A stretch of DNA of 5,590 nt, taken from an uncultured Gammaproteobacteria bacterium (GTDB lineage: Bacteria; Pseudomonadota; Gammaproteobacteria; Halothiobacillales; Halothiobacillaceae). Below, piece by piece: positions 1-5,545 of the stretch. The stretch is taken from contig CALKWL010000216.1 in assembly GCA_938004235.1 (NCBI GenBank), forward strand, positions 1 through 5,590. The letters are read 5' to 3'. The translations under genes and the position numbers were made by a program. The notes beneath the pieces are model-generated. The model was not told the origin of the DNA and searched no databases. It saw nothing but the letters and a program-made list of their open reading frames with translations. The first letter of the stretch is position 1; each line of letters begins with the position of its first letter.

Positions 1-181
1 AGCACCCTGAGTGCTTTGTCAAAAAACCGCGCAATCTTCCGGTACGCGACAGGTAATCCATGGTGGTTTGGGAGGTCGCCATAATGTGAATACTTGAATG
101 ATATAACGAAAAACCTGACCTCGTTTTCTTTGGGTTTCTCGCGCAGGTTGCCTCGAACGATTTGTTATTGTTAGTGGTCAT
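1..181 (-). CDS. Partial gene of unknown function, apparently frame-shifted, running off the contig start
   Basis: An ATG at 181-179 overlaps the TGA stop of the secreted-protein gene (ATGA junction) and has AAGG a few bases upstream, so translational coupling is plausible. Its frame stays open for 60 codons to the contig edge, but after about 17 codons the translation becomes Ser/Thr/Arg-rich and unconvincing. The -1 frame is open from 164 to the edge (54 codons) and reads much more like a real protein, with stretches such as VRFFVISFKYSHYGDLP and GLPVAYRKIARFFDKALRV. That frame has no ATG, GTG or TTG until its last codon and has TAA just upstream. The simplest reading is one gene starting at 181 with a one-base deletion (real or a sequencing error) between about 150 and 125. 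A programmed -1 shift is possible, since AAACCCAAAG at 137-128 contains A-AAG. I do not recognise the family. A pseudogene fragment is the main alternative. Confidence 0.42.
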   Translation of the reverse strand, partial: MTTNNNKSFEATCARNPKKTRSGFSLYHSSIHIMATSQTTMDYLSRTGRLRGFLTKHSGC

Positions 182-573
182 TCCGCCTTGATTGTAATCG
201 GCGGATACAGGATTACGGAGAGAACGTCATAAGCGTTTTCCGGAGATGTCAACTCGCCAGAAACCGTAACGGTTTTCTCGACTAACTTTCCGATTAATTT
301 TGGATCTTCCTTAACCTGGACTTCCTTTGTTGTTGTTCTATCCAGGTTTGCCCCTTCACACTCGCCCGCAGCAATTGTTATGGGTTGCTTCAATGCAATG
401 TAATGGAAGACAAGTTTGCTTCCATTCGGGTGCTGTGTAGTTCCTTTCTTGAGAGTACCCGTGACGGTGGCAGCTTTGCACCAACTCAAGGTGGTTGGGT
501 TTTCGGCAACGGCGGCGGTCGGGAGAAATGCTAACAAGCAGGTGCCGAAAACAATTCCGGAAAATTTTGTCAT
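178..573 (-). CDS. Small secreted protein, DUF4431-like
   Basis: A 131-residue protein with a clear Sec signal peptide: basic start (MTK), hydrophobic core at about residues 5-20, and an A-V-A cleavage motif before E24. The mature part should therefore be exported, to the periplasm in a Gram-negative cell. It has two similar beta-strand motifs, VTGTL (about 37-41) and VSGEL (about 103-107), a GKLVEKTVTV stretch before the second, and two cysteines near residues 32 and 72 that could form a disulfide. From memory this pattern (Cys, VTGTL, a long middle, GKxVxVxGxL) resembles DUF4431, a small family without an assigned function. The start is supported by AAGG nine bases upstream of the ATG. The stop overlaps the ATG of the next minus-strand gene, which suggests co-transcription. 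No function can be assigned. Confidence in the gene is high, in the family moderate. Confidence 0.8.
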   Translation of the reverse strand: MTKFSGIVFGTCLLAFLPTAAVAENPTTLSWCKAATVTGTLKKGTTQHPNGSKLVFHYIALKQPITIAAGECEGANLDRTTTKEVQVKEDPKLIGKLVEKTVTVSGELTSPENAYDVLSVILYPPITIKAE

Positions 574-615
574 TGATTGATACCTTGGTAATGATGAAAG
601 TATTGGGAGCGAGGA

Positions 616-643
616 AATATAGGCCAGACCTCTGATGTGCTAA
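616..643 (-). promoter_or_regulatory. Candidate sigma70 promoter for the secreted-protein gene
   Basis: On the minus strand TTAGCA (643-638, 4 of 6 to consensus) and TATATT (621-616, 5 of 6) are separated by 16 bases. Transcription would start near 609 and give a leader of about 36 bases before the ATG at 573. It lies in the 103-base gap downstream of the DUF2442 gene. The match is moderate, and read-through from the upstream pair is an alternative. Confidence 0.33.
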
Positions 644-676
644 ATCAATAGGGTGAGAATCGATTGGTGATTTGAA

Positions 677-928
677 TTAAATGCTTTGCTCAATATTTTT
701 AATTGAATCCAGATATAGCGTATCAGGGCAAATATCTTGCTTATGCGGCCAAGATACCGTTCCATCAAGGGCTTTTGCCTGCTTGAAGTAGCGTATGTCT
801 ACTAATTCTTTGAATACTCCAAAATTTAACAGGGGCGTGCAGTCGTAAACTCCGTGCTCACCGTTATTAAAATTTATTTTTAGCTGGTAATCGTCTGTTG
901 CGAAAACACTTTTTACTCTTGGATTCAT
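677..928 (-). CDS. DUF2442 domain protein, second gene of a DUF4160-DUF2442 pair
   Basis: An 83-residue protein matching the whole length of the DUF2442 family. It begins with a beta-rich half (KINFNNGEHGVYDCTPLL, about 17-34), continues with GVFKEL (37-42) and a YF pair (47-48), and ends with the family signature GTVSWPHKQDICPDTLY (56-72). The fold is known from Nitrosomonas europaea NE0471, where this domain is joined to a helix-turn-helix; no helix-turn-helix is present here. The ATG lies five bases after the TAA of the DUF4160 gene, and a GAGA that overlaps that stop could serve as ribosome binding site, so the two are almost certainly one transcript. By analogy with other tight two-gene modules it may be an antitoxin-like or regulatory partner of DUF4160. 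That role is an inference; the family assignment is firm. Confidence 0.86.
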   Translation of the reverse strand: MNPRVKSVFATDDYQLKINFNNGEHGVYDCTPLLNFGVFKELVDIRYFKQAKALDGTVSWPHKQDICPDTLYLDSIKNIEQSI

Positions 929-933
929 GTCGA

Positions 934-1203
934 TTATCTCAAGGGTTCAATTTTGTAGGGTTGTTCGCCAGAGACGGCGAGCGCCCAATCCGCAAGGAGT
1001 TCTTCCCTGTGCAACTCAATCCAGGCTTGAAGCAATTTCATCTTTGAAATTGGAATGCTTCCTTCAAGCACAGTACCGTCCGGGATTTGTACGATGACTT
1101 CATCATCTTGGTACTTGACATGGATATGCGGCAGCTTGTGTTGCTTATTGTCCATGAAGTACATGTAAATAATCAGGCCGTAAAACATTGAAATTGATGG
1201 CAT
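934..1203 (-). CDS. DUF4160 domain protein, first gene of a DUF4160-DUF2442 pair
   Basis: An 89-residue protein covering the complete DUF4160 family. Features are an N-terminal strand PSISMFYGLIIYMYF (2-16), the family's PHxH motif (PHIHVKY, 25-31), a turn with PDGTVLEGSIP (41-51), and the C-terminal helix signature WIELHREELLADWALA (61-76) before a conserved PYKIEPL tail. The start is supported by AAGG seven bases upstream of the ATG. It is followed after five bases by a DUF2442 gene, a pairing I recall as recurrent in bacterial genomes. The histidines of PHxH are candidate functional residues. Biochemical activity is not known to me. The size and pairing suggest a toxin-antitoxin-like module, which is an inference. 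Confidence 0.87.
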   Translation of the reverse strand: MPSISMFYGLIIYMYFMDNKQHKLPHIHVKYQDDEVIVQIPDGTVLEGSIPISKMKLLQAWIELHREELLADWALAVSGEQPYKIEPLR

Positions 1204-1230
1204 GTTTTTACCTTATTTCTGTCGTTTTCA

Positions 1231-1281
1231 AGGGTTAATCGTGGTCTGCCCCCTGTCTCTGGGGCGGGGGGCTATAACCCT
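1231..1281. repeat. Nested inverted repeat in the spacer upstream of DUF4160
   Basis: AGGGTTA (1231-1237) is exactly complementary to TAACCCT (1275-1281). Inside it GCCCC (1248-1252) pairs with GGGGC (1261-1265), so the 51 bases can fold into a two-level hairpin. On the minus strand it ends 27 bases before the DUF4160 ATG, in its likely 5' leader. It has no U-run, so it is not an intrinsic terminator. The GTCTGCCCCC core (1244-1253) recurs in similar form at 1361-1370. Confidence 0.5.
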
Positions 1282-1282
1282 G

Positions 1283-1372
1283 TGCGGCAAGGAATAATGC
1301 TTTGCCCATAACTAACCGTGCCGCATCAGCAATCAAAATACTTAACTTAATGGCAGTGAGTCTGGCCCCCAT
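1283..1372. repeat. REP-like motif and inverted repeat in the Nmad3-DUF4160 spacer
   Basis: TGCGGCA (1283-1289) is exactly complementary to TGCCGCA (1319-1325). At 1341-1372 lies a motif reading TTAACTTAATGGC, then GTCTGGCCCCC. I recall sequences of this type, with GTCTGACCCC cores, as short dispersed repeats near REP-associated Y1 tyrosine transposases in Proteobacteria. That identification is from memory and unverified. No transposase gene lies in this window. No gene is visible in the 202-base spacer 1204-1405. Confidence 0.35.
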
Positions 1373-1405
1373 TGGTTCTTCTTGTGATTTACACCGAATT
1401 CCATA

Positions 1406-2134
1406 CTATGGATTGTTAAATTGAATAAATTGAGGATTTTGTCTTTGAAACCATTGTAGGAACCTATCCCCATTTAAGAACGCTGGCAAAAATATGCTGC
1501 GTTGAATATAACCACCTTTAACATCTAAACCGCCCCATTCTTCAAGAATTTCAGGTTGAATACGATAGGCACGGTTGAAATAGCTGCCAATTGGGATATG
1601 ACTAAGGAGACGACCCGATTTGCCAGGTTTGGCAAAGACAACAATTTCATTAGGATCAGGATTGAGGCAACCCTTTGGGCGCGTATGCTCATTGCGATGC
1701 CATTCATTAATCGGTACGTTTTTTGCAAATAAAAGTTGCTCAATCTCATAAAAGCCAATGATTGAGTAACAAAGTTTTCCAGTATGAATTGAACGAAGTC
1801 CCGCATAAAACACAATAAAATCACCAATATCTAAATTATTGTGAATTCGTGCTCCACGCCGATTTGCATCACCAAAACTTAGATTGTAAAAGTCGGGGTC
1901 AAAGTGCCCCGCACTCGGCAACTGTGAGGGCCAACGGGTGGCAGGATGAGCATTGATTGGAAGAAATTCGTTAACTGCAATTTCATAAGGTTTATACGAA
2001 GTGTTATATGCGGTGGTTAGTGTTGATGAATCACCCATTGGAACATAACAAAATCCACCGCTATTATTGCAGGGGCCAACCCAACCGCCAGAAGTTGAAT
2101 CAATTGCTACTCGAACAAGAAGACCATTTGCCAT
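1406..2134 (-). CDS. Nmad3-family protein (putative nucleotide modification associated domain 3)
   Basis: A 242-residue protein matching the Nmad3 family along its full length. Visible family motifs are LLVRVAIDSTSGGW (5-18) with YVP (30-32), HFDPDFYNLSFGD (77-89), GDFIVFYAGL (104-113), LCYSIIGFYEIE (121-132), NEHTR (148-152), SGRLLSHIPIGS (173-184), AYRIQPEILEEWGGL (189-203) and GYIQRS (208-213) before a C-terminal helix. There are no membrane segments or signal peptide, so it should be cytoplasmic. The family was predicted by comparative genomics to be linked to DNA base modification; I know of no demonstrated activity. The GDxxxFY motif resembles that of PUA-like/EVE domains that bind modified bases, which is my inference. 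No modification or restriction gene is in the window to support such a role. The ATG has no good Shine-Dalgarno sequence but is directly preceded by palindromes (2144-2179). Codon and base use are AT-richer than ppsA. Confidence 0.85.
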   Translation of the reverse strand: MANGLLVRVAIDSTSGGWVGPCNNSGGFCYVPMGDSSTLTTAYNTSYKPYEIAVNEFLPINAHPATRWPSQLPSAGHFDPDFYNLSFGDANRRGARIHNNLDIGDFIVFYAGLRSIHTGKLCYSIIGFYEIEQLLFAKNVPINEWHRNEHTRPKGCLNPDPNEIVVFAKPGKSGRLLSHIPIGSYFNRAYRIQPEILEEWGGLDVKGGYIQRSIFLPAFLNGDRFLQWFQRQNPQFIQFNNP

Positions 2135-2143
2135 TTGATTCTA

Positions 2144-2179
2144 CTATTAATTTTTAATAGACGCCTTGTCAGGTGTCTA
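2144..2179. promoter_or_regulatory. Two adjoining palindromes upstream of the Nmad3 start, possible operator
   Basis: CTATTAA-TTT-TTAATAG (2144-2160) is a perfect 7-base inverted repeat. TAGACGCCT-TGTC-AGGTGTCTA (2158-2179) is a 9-base inverted repeat with one mismatch. They share three bases and lie 10 to 45 bases upstream of the Nmad3 ATG, where a promoter or leader would be. They could be a repressor site, a leader hairpin, or a recombination-site remnant. No clear promoter pair accompanies them. Confidence 0.42.
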
Positions 2180-2371
2180 TATTCTGCTGAAAAGGTGTAT
2201 ATCCACATCTCGTGGTAATGTAGCATATTGCTTTCTTCGAAAATAAAAAAAACAACCAAGGCACAACCAGAAAACAAACTACACCGTCCTGAGTTTTTCG
2301 CCAGCATGGCTCAATCGGTGACTGAGCACACCAGCAAGCCAAAGCATAGCAGCCCCCATCCAAAAGCGCCC
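2180..2371. other. Spacer between ppsA and the Nmad3 gene, no convincing gene
   Basis: This spacer holds the switch from GC-rich ppsA to the AT-rich accessory block. A hairpin at 2309-2327 (8-base stem with one G-U pair on the minus strand, 3-base loop) lies 45 bases after the ppsA stop but has no following U-run, so it is at best a weak terminator. A U-rich run on the minus strand near 2243-2256 has no strong stem before it. Short open frames here lack support. Confidence 0.5.
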
Positions 2372-4759
2372 TTACTCCCCATTCTCCTGCGCCCGCACCA
2401 CCTGCCGCATCCTTAGCAAACTATCCGGGTTCAGCGACAAGCTATCAATATCTTGTTCCACCAAAAAGCGGGTGATTTCCGGGAAGTCGGAGGGGGCCTG
2501 GCCGCAGATGCCGATGTATTTGCCTTGTGCCTTGCAGCGGATAATCGCCATTTCGATCAGTTTGAGCACGGCGGGGTCGCGTTCGTCGAATTCGGTGAGC
2601 AGGCCGGAGTCGCGATCCACGCCGAGGGTGAGTTGGGTTAAATCATTCGAGCCAATCGAGAAGCCGTCACACAGTTCGAGGAACGCATCCGCGAGCAGGG
2701 CGTTGGCGGGGATTTCGCACATGATGTAAATCTTCAGGCCATTCTCGCCGCGACGCAGGCCGTGTTGTGCCATGAGTTCGATCACTTGGCGTGCTTCGCC
2801 GACCGAGCGGACGAAGGGCAGCAGCAGGGCGACATTGCTCAAGCCCATGTCTTCGCGCACCCGGCGCAGGGCTTCGCATTCGAGGGCGAAGCCTTCGGCG
2901 TAGTCGGCGTGGTGGTAACGTGATGCGCCGCGCAGGCCGATCATGGGGTTTTCTTCAACCGGCTCGAAGTCGCGCCCGCCGAGCAGGGTGGCGTATTCGT
3001 TAGATTTGAAGTCGGAAAAACGCACGATGACCGGGCGCGGGTAGAAGGCGGCGGCGATTTGCCCCACGCCTTCGGAGAGGCGTTTGACGAAGAAGTCGCG
3101 TCCATCCGCGTAGCCGTGGGTCAGTTCGGTGATGGCGGCCAGAGTTTCATCCATAGTGGCGGGATCAAGTTTGTGCGGATAAAGCAGGGCGTTGGGGTGC
3201 GCCTGGATGCTGCGCATGATGATGAATTCCAGCCGCGCCAGCCCCACGCCATCCGAGGGCAGGCGACCAAACTCAAACGCAGATTCAGCCTGGGCGACGT
3301 TGAGATAAATATGTGTGCGGGTCGGCGCTTCGTTGGGGTCGATGTGTTGTTCATCAATGCGGTAGGGCAGGCGGCCACGGTACACATGCGCTTCGTCGCC
3401 TTCGGCGCAGGACACGGTAATTTCCGAGCCATTCGGCACCGTTTGCGTGGCATCGCCGCAGCCCACCACGGCAGGAATGCCCAGTTCACGCGCAATAATC
3501 GCCGCATGGCAGGTGCGCCCGCCGCGATTGGTGACGATGGCGGAGGCGAGCTTCATCACCGGCTCCCAGTCCGGGTCGGTGATGTCGGTAATCAGCACTT
3601 CGCCGGGCTGGAGCTGGCGCATGTCCTTGGCGTGCAGGATCACGCGCGCGGTGCCGCTGGCGATTTTCTGCCCCACGCTGCGCCCGGTGGCGAGAACTTC
3701 GCCGGTGTGTTCAAGGATGTACTGCTTGAAAACATGGATGTCGGCACGCGCCTGTACGGTTTCCGGGCGCGCCTGCACGATGAACAACTCGCCGCTGTGG
3801 CCGTCTTTGGCCCATTCGATGTCCATCGGGCGGCCATAGTGGTTTTCGATAATCACCGCCTGACGCGCCAGCGCGAGCACTTCGTCATCCGAGATGCAGA
3901 AGCGCTGGCGCTCTTCCGGCGGCACTTCGATATTGCGCGTGGAGCGCCCGGCCTGCGCATCGCGGGTGTAGATCATGCGCATGGCCTTGCTGCCGAGCTG
4001 GCGCTTGATAATCGGGCGCGGTGCGCTGTCCAGCGTGGTTTTGAAGACCAGAAATTCATCCGGATTGACCGCGCCTTGCACCACGTTTTCACCCAGACCC
4101 CAGGCGGCGGTAATCAGCACGGCATCACGAAAGCCGGATTCGGTGTCGAGGGTGAACATCACGCCGGAGGAGGCCATGTCGGAGCGCACCATGCGCTGCA
4201 CGCCAATCGACAGGGCGACCTTGTCATGCGCAAAGCCCTGATGGGTGCGGTAGGCAATGGCGCGGTCGGTGAACAGCGAGGCATACACGCGCTTGCAGGT
4301 TTCCAGCAGGCTGGCTTCGCCGCGAATGTTGAGGTAAGTCTCCTGCTGCCCGGCGAAGGAGGCATTCGGCAGGTCTTCGGCGGTGGCGGAACTGCGCACG
4401 GCGACTTCGACGATGCTGCCGGCTTCGTCGCACAACTGGCGATAGGCTTGGGTGATGTCGGCAATCAGGGCGGGCGGCAGTTCGGCATGAGCGAGCCAGT
4501 CGCGGATGGTTTGGCCGACTTCGGCCAGGCGCACCACGTCTTCAATATCCAGCGCATCGAGCAGGGTGAACATCTTTTCGTGCAGGTCGTTGTGATCGAG
4601 CACTGCCCAATACGCCTCGGCGGTGGTGGCGAAACCGTTGGGCACATTCACGCCCCTGGGTTGCAGCGTGCGGAACATTTCACCCAGCGAGGCGTTTTTG
4701 CCGCCGACCAGGGGGACATCGTTCAGGCTCAGACTCTCGAAGAAGCGGACGAAGTTCAT
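2372..4759 (-). CDS. ppsA: Phosphoenolpyruvate synthase (pyruvate, water dikinase)
   Basis: The product is a 795-residue cytoplasmic enzyme converting pyruvate, ATP and water to PEP, AMP and phosphate (EC 2.7.9.2), the entry step of gluconeogenesis from pyruvate. Three domains are visible. The N-terminal ATP/pyruvate-binding domain has VGGKNASLGEM at about 18-28 and VRSSATAEDLPNASFAGQQ at about 121-139. The swivelling phosphohistidine domain has GGRTCHAAIIARELGIPAVVG with the catalytic His at about 418. The C-terminal PEP-binding barrel has VRFSDFKSNEY at about 579-589, MCEIPAN, GSNDLTQLTLGVDRDS, and the catalytic Cys of GICGQAPSD at about 752. All key residues are present and the length matches E. 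coli PpsA (792). I chose the ATG at 4759 because GGAG lies seven bases upstream and the protein then begins like known PpsA; a GTG at 4780 in the same frame would add seven residues and has no such support. No ppsR-like regulator is adjacent. The gene is divergent from tRNA-fMet. Confidence 0.97.
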   Translation of the reverse strand: MNFVRFFESLSLNDVPLVGGKNASLGEMFRTLQPRGVNVPNGFATTAEAYWAVLDHNDLHEKMFTLLDALDIEDVVRLAEVGQTIRDWLAHAELPPALIADITQAYRQLCDEAGSIVEVAVRSSATAEDLPNASFAGQQETYLNIRGEASLLETCKRVYASLFTDRAIAYRTHQGFAHDKVALSIGVQRMVRSDMASSGVMFTLDTESGFRDAVLITAAWGLGENVVQGAVNPDEFLVFKTTLDSAPRPIIKRQLGSKAMRMIYTRDAQAGRSTRNIEVPPEERQRFCISDDEVLALARQAVIIENHYGRPMDIEWAKDGHSGELFIVQARPETVQARADIHVFKQYILEHTGEVLATGRSVGQKIASGTARVILHAKDMRQLQPGEVLITDITDPDWEPVMKLASAIVTNRGGRTCHAAIIARELGIPAVVGCGDATQTVPNGSEITVSCAEGDEAHVYRGRLPYRIDEQHIDPNEAPTRTHIYLNVAQAESAFEFGRLPSDGVGLARLEFIIMRSIQAHPNALLYPHKLDPATMDETLAAITELTHGYADGRDFFVKRLSEGVGQIAAAFYPRPVIVRFSDFKSNEYATLLGGRDFEPVEENPMIGLRGASRYHHADYAEGFALECEALRRVREDMGLSNVALLLPFVRSVGEARQVIELMAQHGLRRGENGLKIYIMCEIPANALLADAFLELCDGFSIGSNDLTQLTLGVDRDSGLLTEFDERDPAVLKLIEMAIIRCKAQGKYIGICGQAPSDFPEITRFLVEQDIDSLSLNPDSLLRMRQVVRAQENGE

Positions 4760-4766
4760 TGGGTTA

Positions 4767-4770
4767 CTCC
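4767..4770 (-). promoter_or_regulatory. Ribosome binding site that sets the ppsA start
   Basis: GGAG on the minus strand (4770-4767) is seven bases from the ATG at 4759. This optimal spacing favours that start over the upstream in-frame GTG at 4780. Confidence 0.8.
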
Positions 4771-4818
4771 ATATCGACACATAAAGCTGGTACGTTTGGC
4801 GCTAAGGAATTATTCAGA

Positions 4819-4832
4819 TTTGTCTTGACAAA
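4819..4832. promoter_or_regulatory. Palindrome overlapping the tRNA promoter -35 box
   Basis: TTTGTC-TT-GACAAA is a perfect 6-base inverted repeat whose right half includes most of the -35 hexamer TTGACA. In the divergent ppsA/tRNA spacer it could be a regulator site, or it may simply arise from the consensus -35 and A-run. No regulator is identified. Confidence 0.3.
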
Positions 4833-4852
4833 AAAACAACACTGCCTATAAT
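4825..4852 (+). promoter_or_regulatory. Perfect-consensus sigma70 promoter of tRNA-fMet
   Basis: TTGACA (4825-4830) and TATAAT (4847-4852) match the sigma70 consensus at all 12 positions, with a 16-base spacer. An A-run follows the -35. The start should be near 4859, leaving a leader of about seven bases for RNase P to remove before the tRNA 5' end at 4866. Such a strong promoter is expected for a stable RNA gene. Confidence 0.92.
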
Positions 4853-4865
4853 GCTCCACATCGAT

Positions 4866-4942
<77 letters not shown>

Positions 4943-4950
4943 TCATTCTA

Positions 4951-4993
4951 AACCTCGGTTGGAACCATAAAACGTTCTGACCGAGGTTTTTTT
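4951..4993 (+). terminator. Rho-independent terminator of tRNA-fMet
   Basis: A 15-base-pair stem (4951-4965 with 4974-4988, including two adjacent G-U pairs; outer arms AACCTCGGT and ACCGAGGTT) closes an 8-base loop and runs into a T-tract at 4987-4993. It begins nine bases after the tRNA CCA end. Confidence 0.94.
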
Positions 4994-5018
4994 ATGTCTG
5001 TTGTTGGTCTGCTTATCG

Positions 5019-5040
5019 TTCCCACGCTCCAGCGTGGGAA
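5019..5040. repeat. Palindromic repeat, copy 1
   Basis: Perfect 10-base stem TTCCCACGCT/AGCGTGGGAA with a CC loop. It is left of the pair and 25 bases after the terminator T-tract. Confidence 0.8.
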
Positions 5041-5078
5041 TGTCGTCTTCGACGACGCTTCTGCTTCGTGCTACATGC

Positions 5079-5545
5079 TCAGCGCGCCGCTGGAGCCGTT
5101 CCCACGCCGGAGCGTGGGAACGATCCCAATATGCGCGCAAGCTGGTGCAATAGCTCATCTACATCGTGCAGGCTGTGCGCAGCGCTGAAGGTCACGCGCA
5201 GGCGGGCGCTGCCTTGGGGAACCGTGGGCGGGCGGATGGCGGTGACGTGGATGCCGGACTCGAATAGCTGATTGCTCAGGCGTGTGGCTTCGCTGGCTTC
5301 GCCAATCAAAATCGGTTGAATCGGCGTATCCGAAGGCATCAGATTCAAGCCGAGTTGCTGCGCGCCGGTTTTGAAGTGTGCAATCAGTTCGCGCAGGTGT
5401 TCGCGTCGCCAGGCTTCGTTGTCCACCAAGCCCAGGCTGGCGCGGGTGGCTTCGGCAAGCGCGGCGGGCATGGCGGTGGTGTAGATGTAGGTGCGGGCGG
5501 CCTGGATCAGCCATTCGATCAGATCATTGGAGCCTGCGACAAACA
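5079..5545 (-). CDS. bioF: 8-amino-7-oxononanoate synthase, C-terminal part only
   Basis: About 154 C-terminal residues of a fold-type I PLP enzyme of the alpha-oxoamine synthase family. BioF condenses pimeloyl-ACP (or pimeloyl-CoA) with alanine in biotin synthesis. The BioF assignment rests on YIYTTAMP (about 25 residues into the genuine part), the IQP strand, and VTAIRPPTVP followed by GSARLRVTFSAAH. The related Kbl lacks IRPPTVP. The N-terminal part, including the PLP-binding lysine, lies beyond the contig end. The first six apparent residues (MCSSDL from a GTG at 5561) are adapter translation and must be removed. At the other end the frame passes through palindromic repeat copy 2, adding GSFPRSGVGTAPAAR after the natural-looking end LLHQLARIL. 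The gene is convergent with tRNA-fMet. Confidence 0.92.
5097..5122. repeat. Palindromic repeat, copy 2, inside the bioF reading frame
   Basis: Perfect 11-base stem CGTTCCCACGC/GCGTGGGAACG with loop CGGA. It is inverted relative to copy 1 and translated as part of the BioF C-terminal tail. Confidence 0.82.

Larger units (their letters stand above)
5017..5122. repeat. Inverted pair of palindromic repeats (REPIN-like)
   Basis: Two 26-base palindromes, at 5017-5042 and 5097-5122, each have arms GTTCCCACGC and GCGTGGGAA. The second read on the opposite strand matches the first except at two positions, so they are in inverted orientation with 54 bases between them. The spacer starts with another hairpin, GTCGTC-TTC-GACGAC (5042-5056). 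This is the layout of REP doublets (REPINs), non-autonomous elements mobilised by RAYT transposases. I recall GTTCCCACGC-type repeats as abundant in some environmental Gammaproteobacteria. The element lies between convergent tRNA-fMet and bioF. Confidence 0.8.

Noticed and set aside
1..84. Open plus-strand frame at the contig start (27 codons ending at TAA 82-84)
   Set aside because: Too short to be significant, and it opposes a longer minus-strand frame with better protein character.
1401..1411. CCATA-C-TATGG palindrome over the Nmad3 stop codon
   Set aside because: Five-base arms with a one-base loop and no U-run; too small for a terminator and likely chance.
1341..1426. Possible integron attC site after the Nmad3 gene (ATTTAAC and GTTAAGT boxes on the minus strand)
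   Set aside because: The boxes fit the loose consensus, but the intervening bases do not form the required imperfect hairpin and no integrase or other attC site is visible.
2279..2359. A 26-residue hydrophobic frame just after ppsA on the minus strand (starts MGAAMLWLAG)
   Set aside because: It has only weak AGGG spacing to the ATG and no recognisable similarity, and it is short enough to occur by chance. Worth revisiting only if conserved.
2107..2416. Short open frames of 62-66 codons on both strands between ppsA and the Nmad3 gene
   Set aside because: They overlap one another or the flanking genes, lack ribosome sites, and have atypical composition.
3059..4828. A 589-codon open frame on the plus strand opposite ppsA
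   Set aside because: It is the antisense shadow of GC-rich ppsA codons: the composition is repetitive (Gly/Ala/His/Arg), no family is recognisable, and it would span the ppsA start and the tRNA promoter.
4760..4865. ppsA promoter in the divergent spacer
   Set aside because: The best minus-strand hexamer pairs have poor matches or spacing (for example TTGTTT with a 19-base gap to AATAAT), so no site is called.
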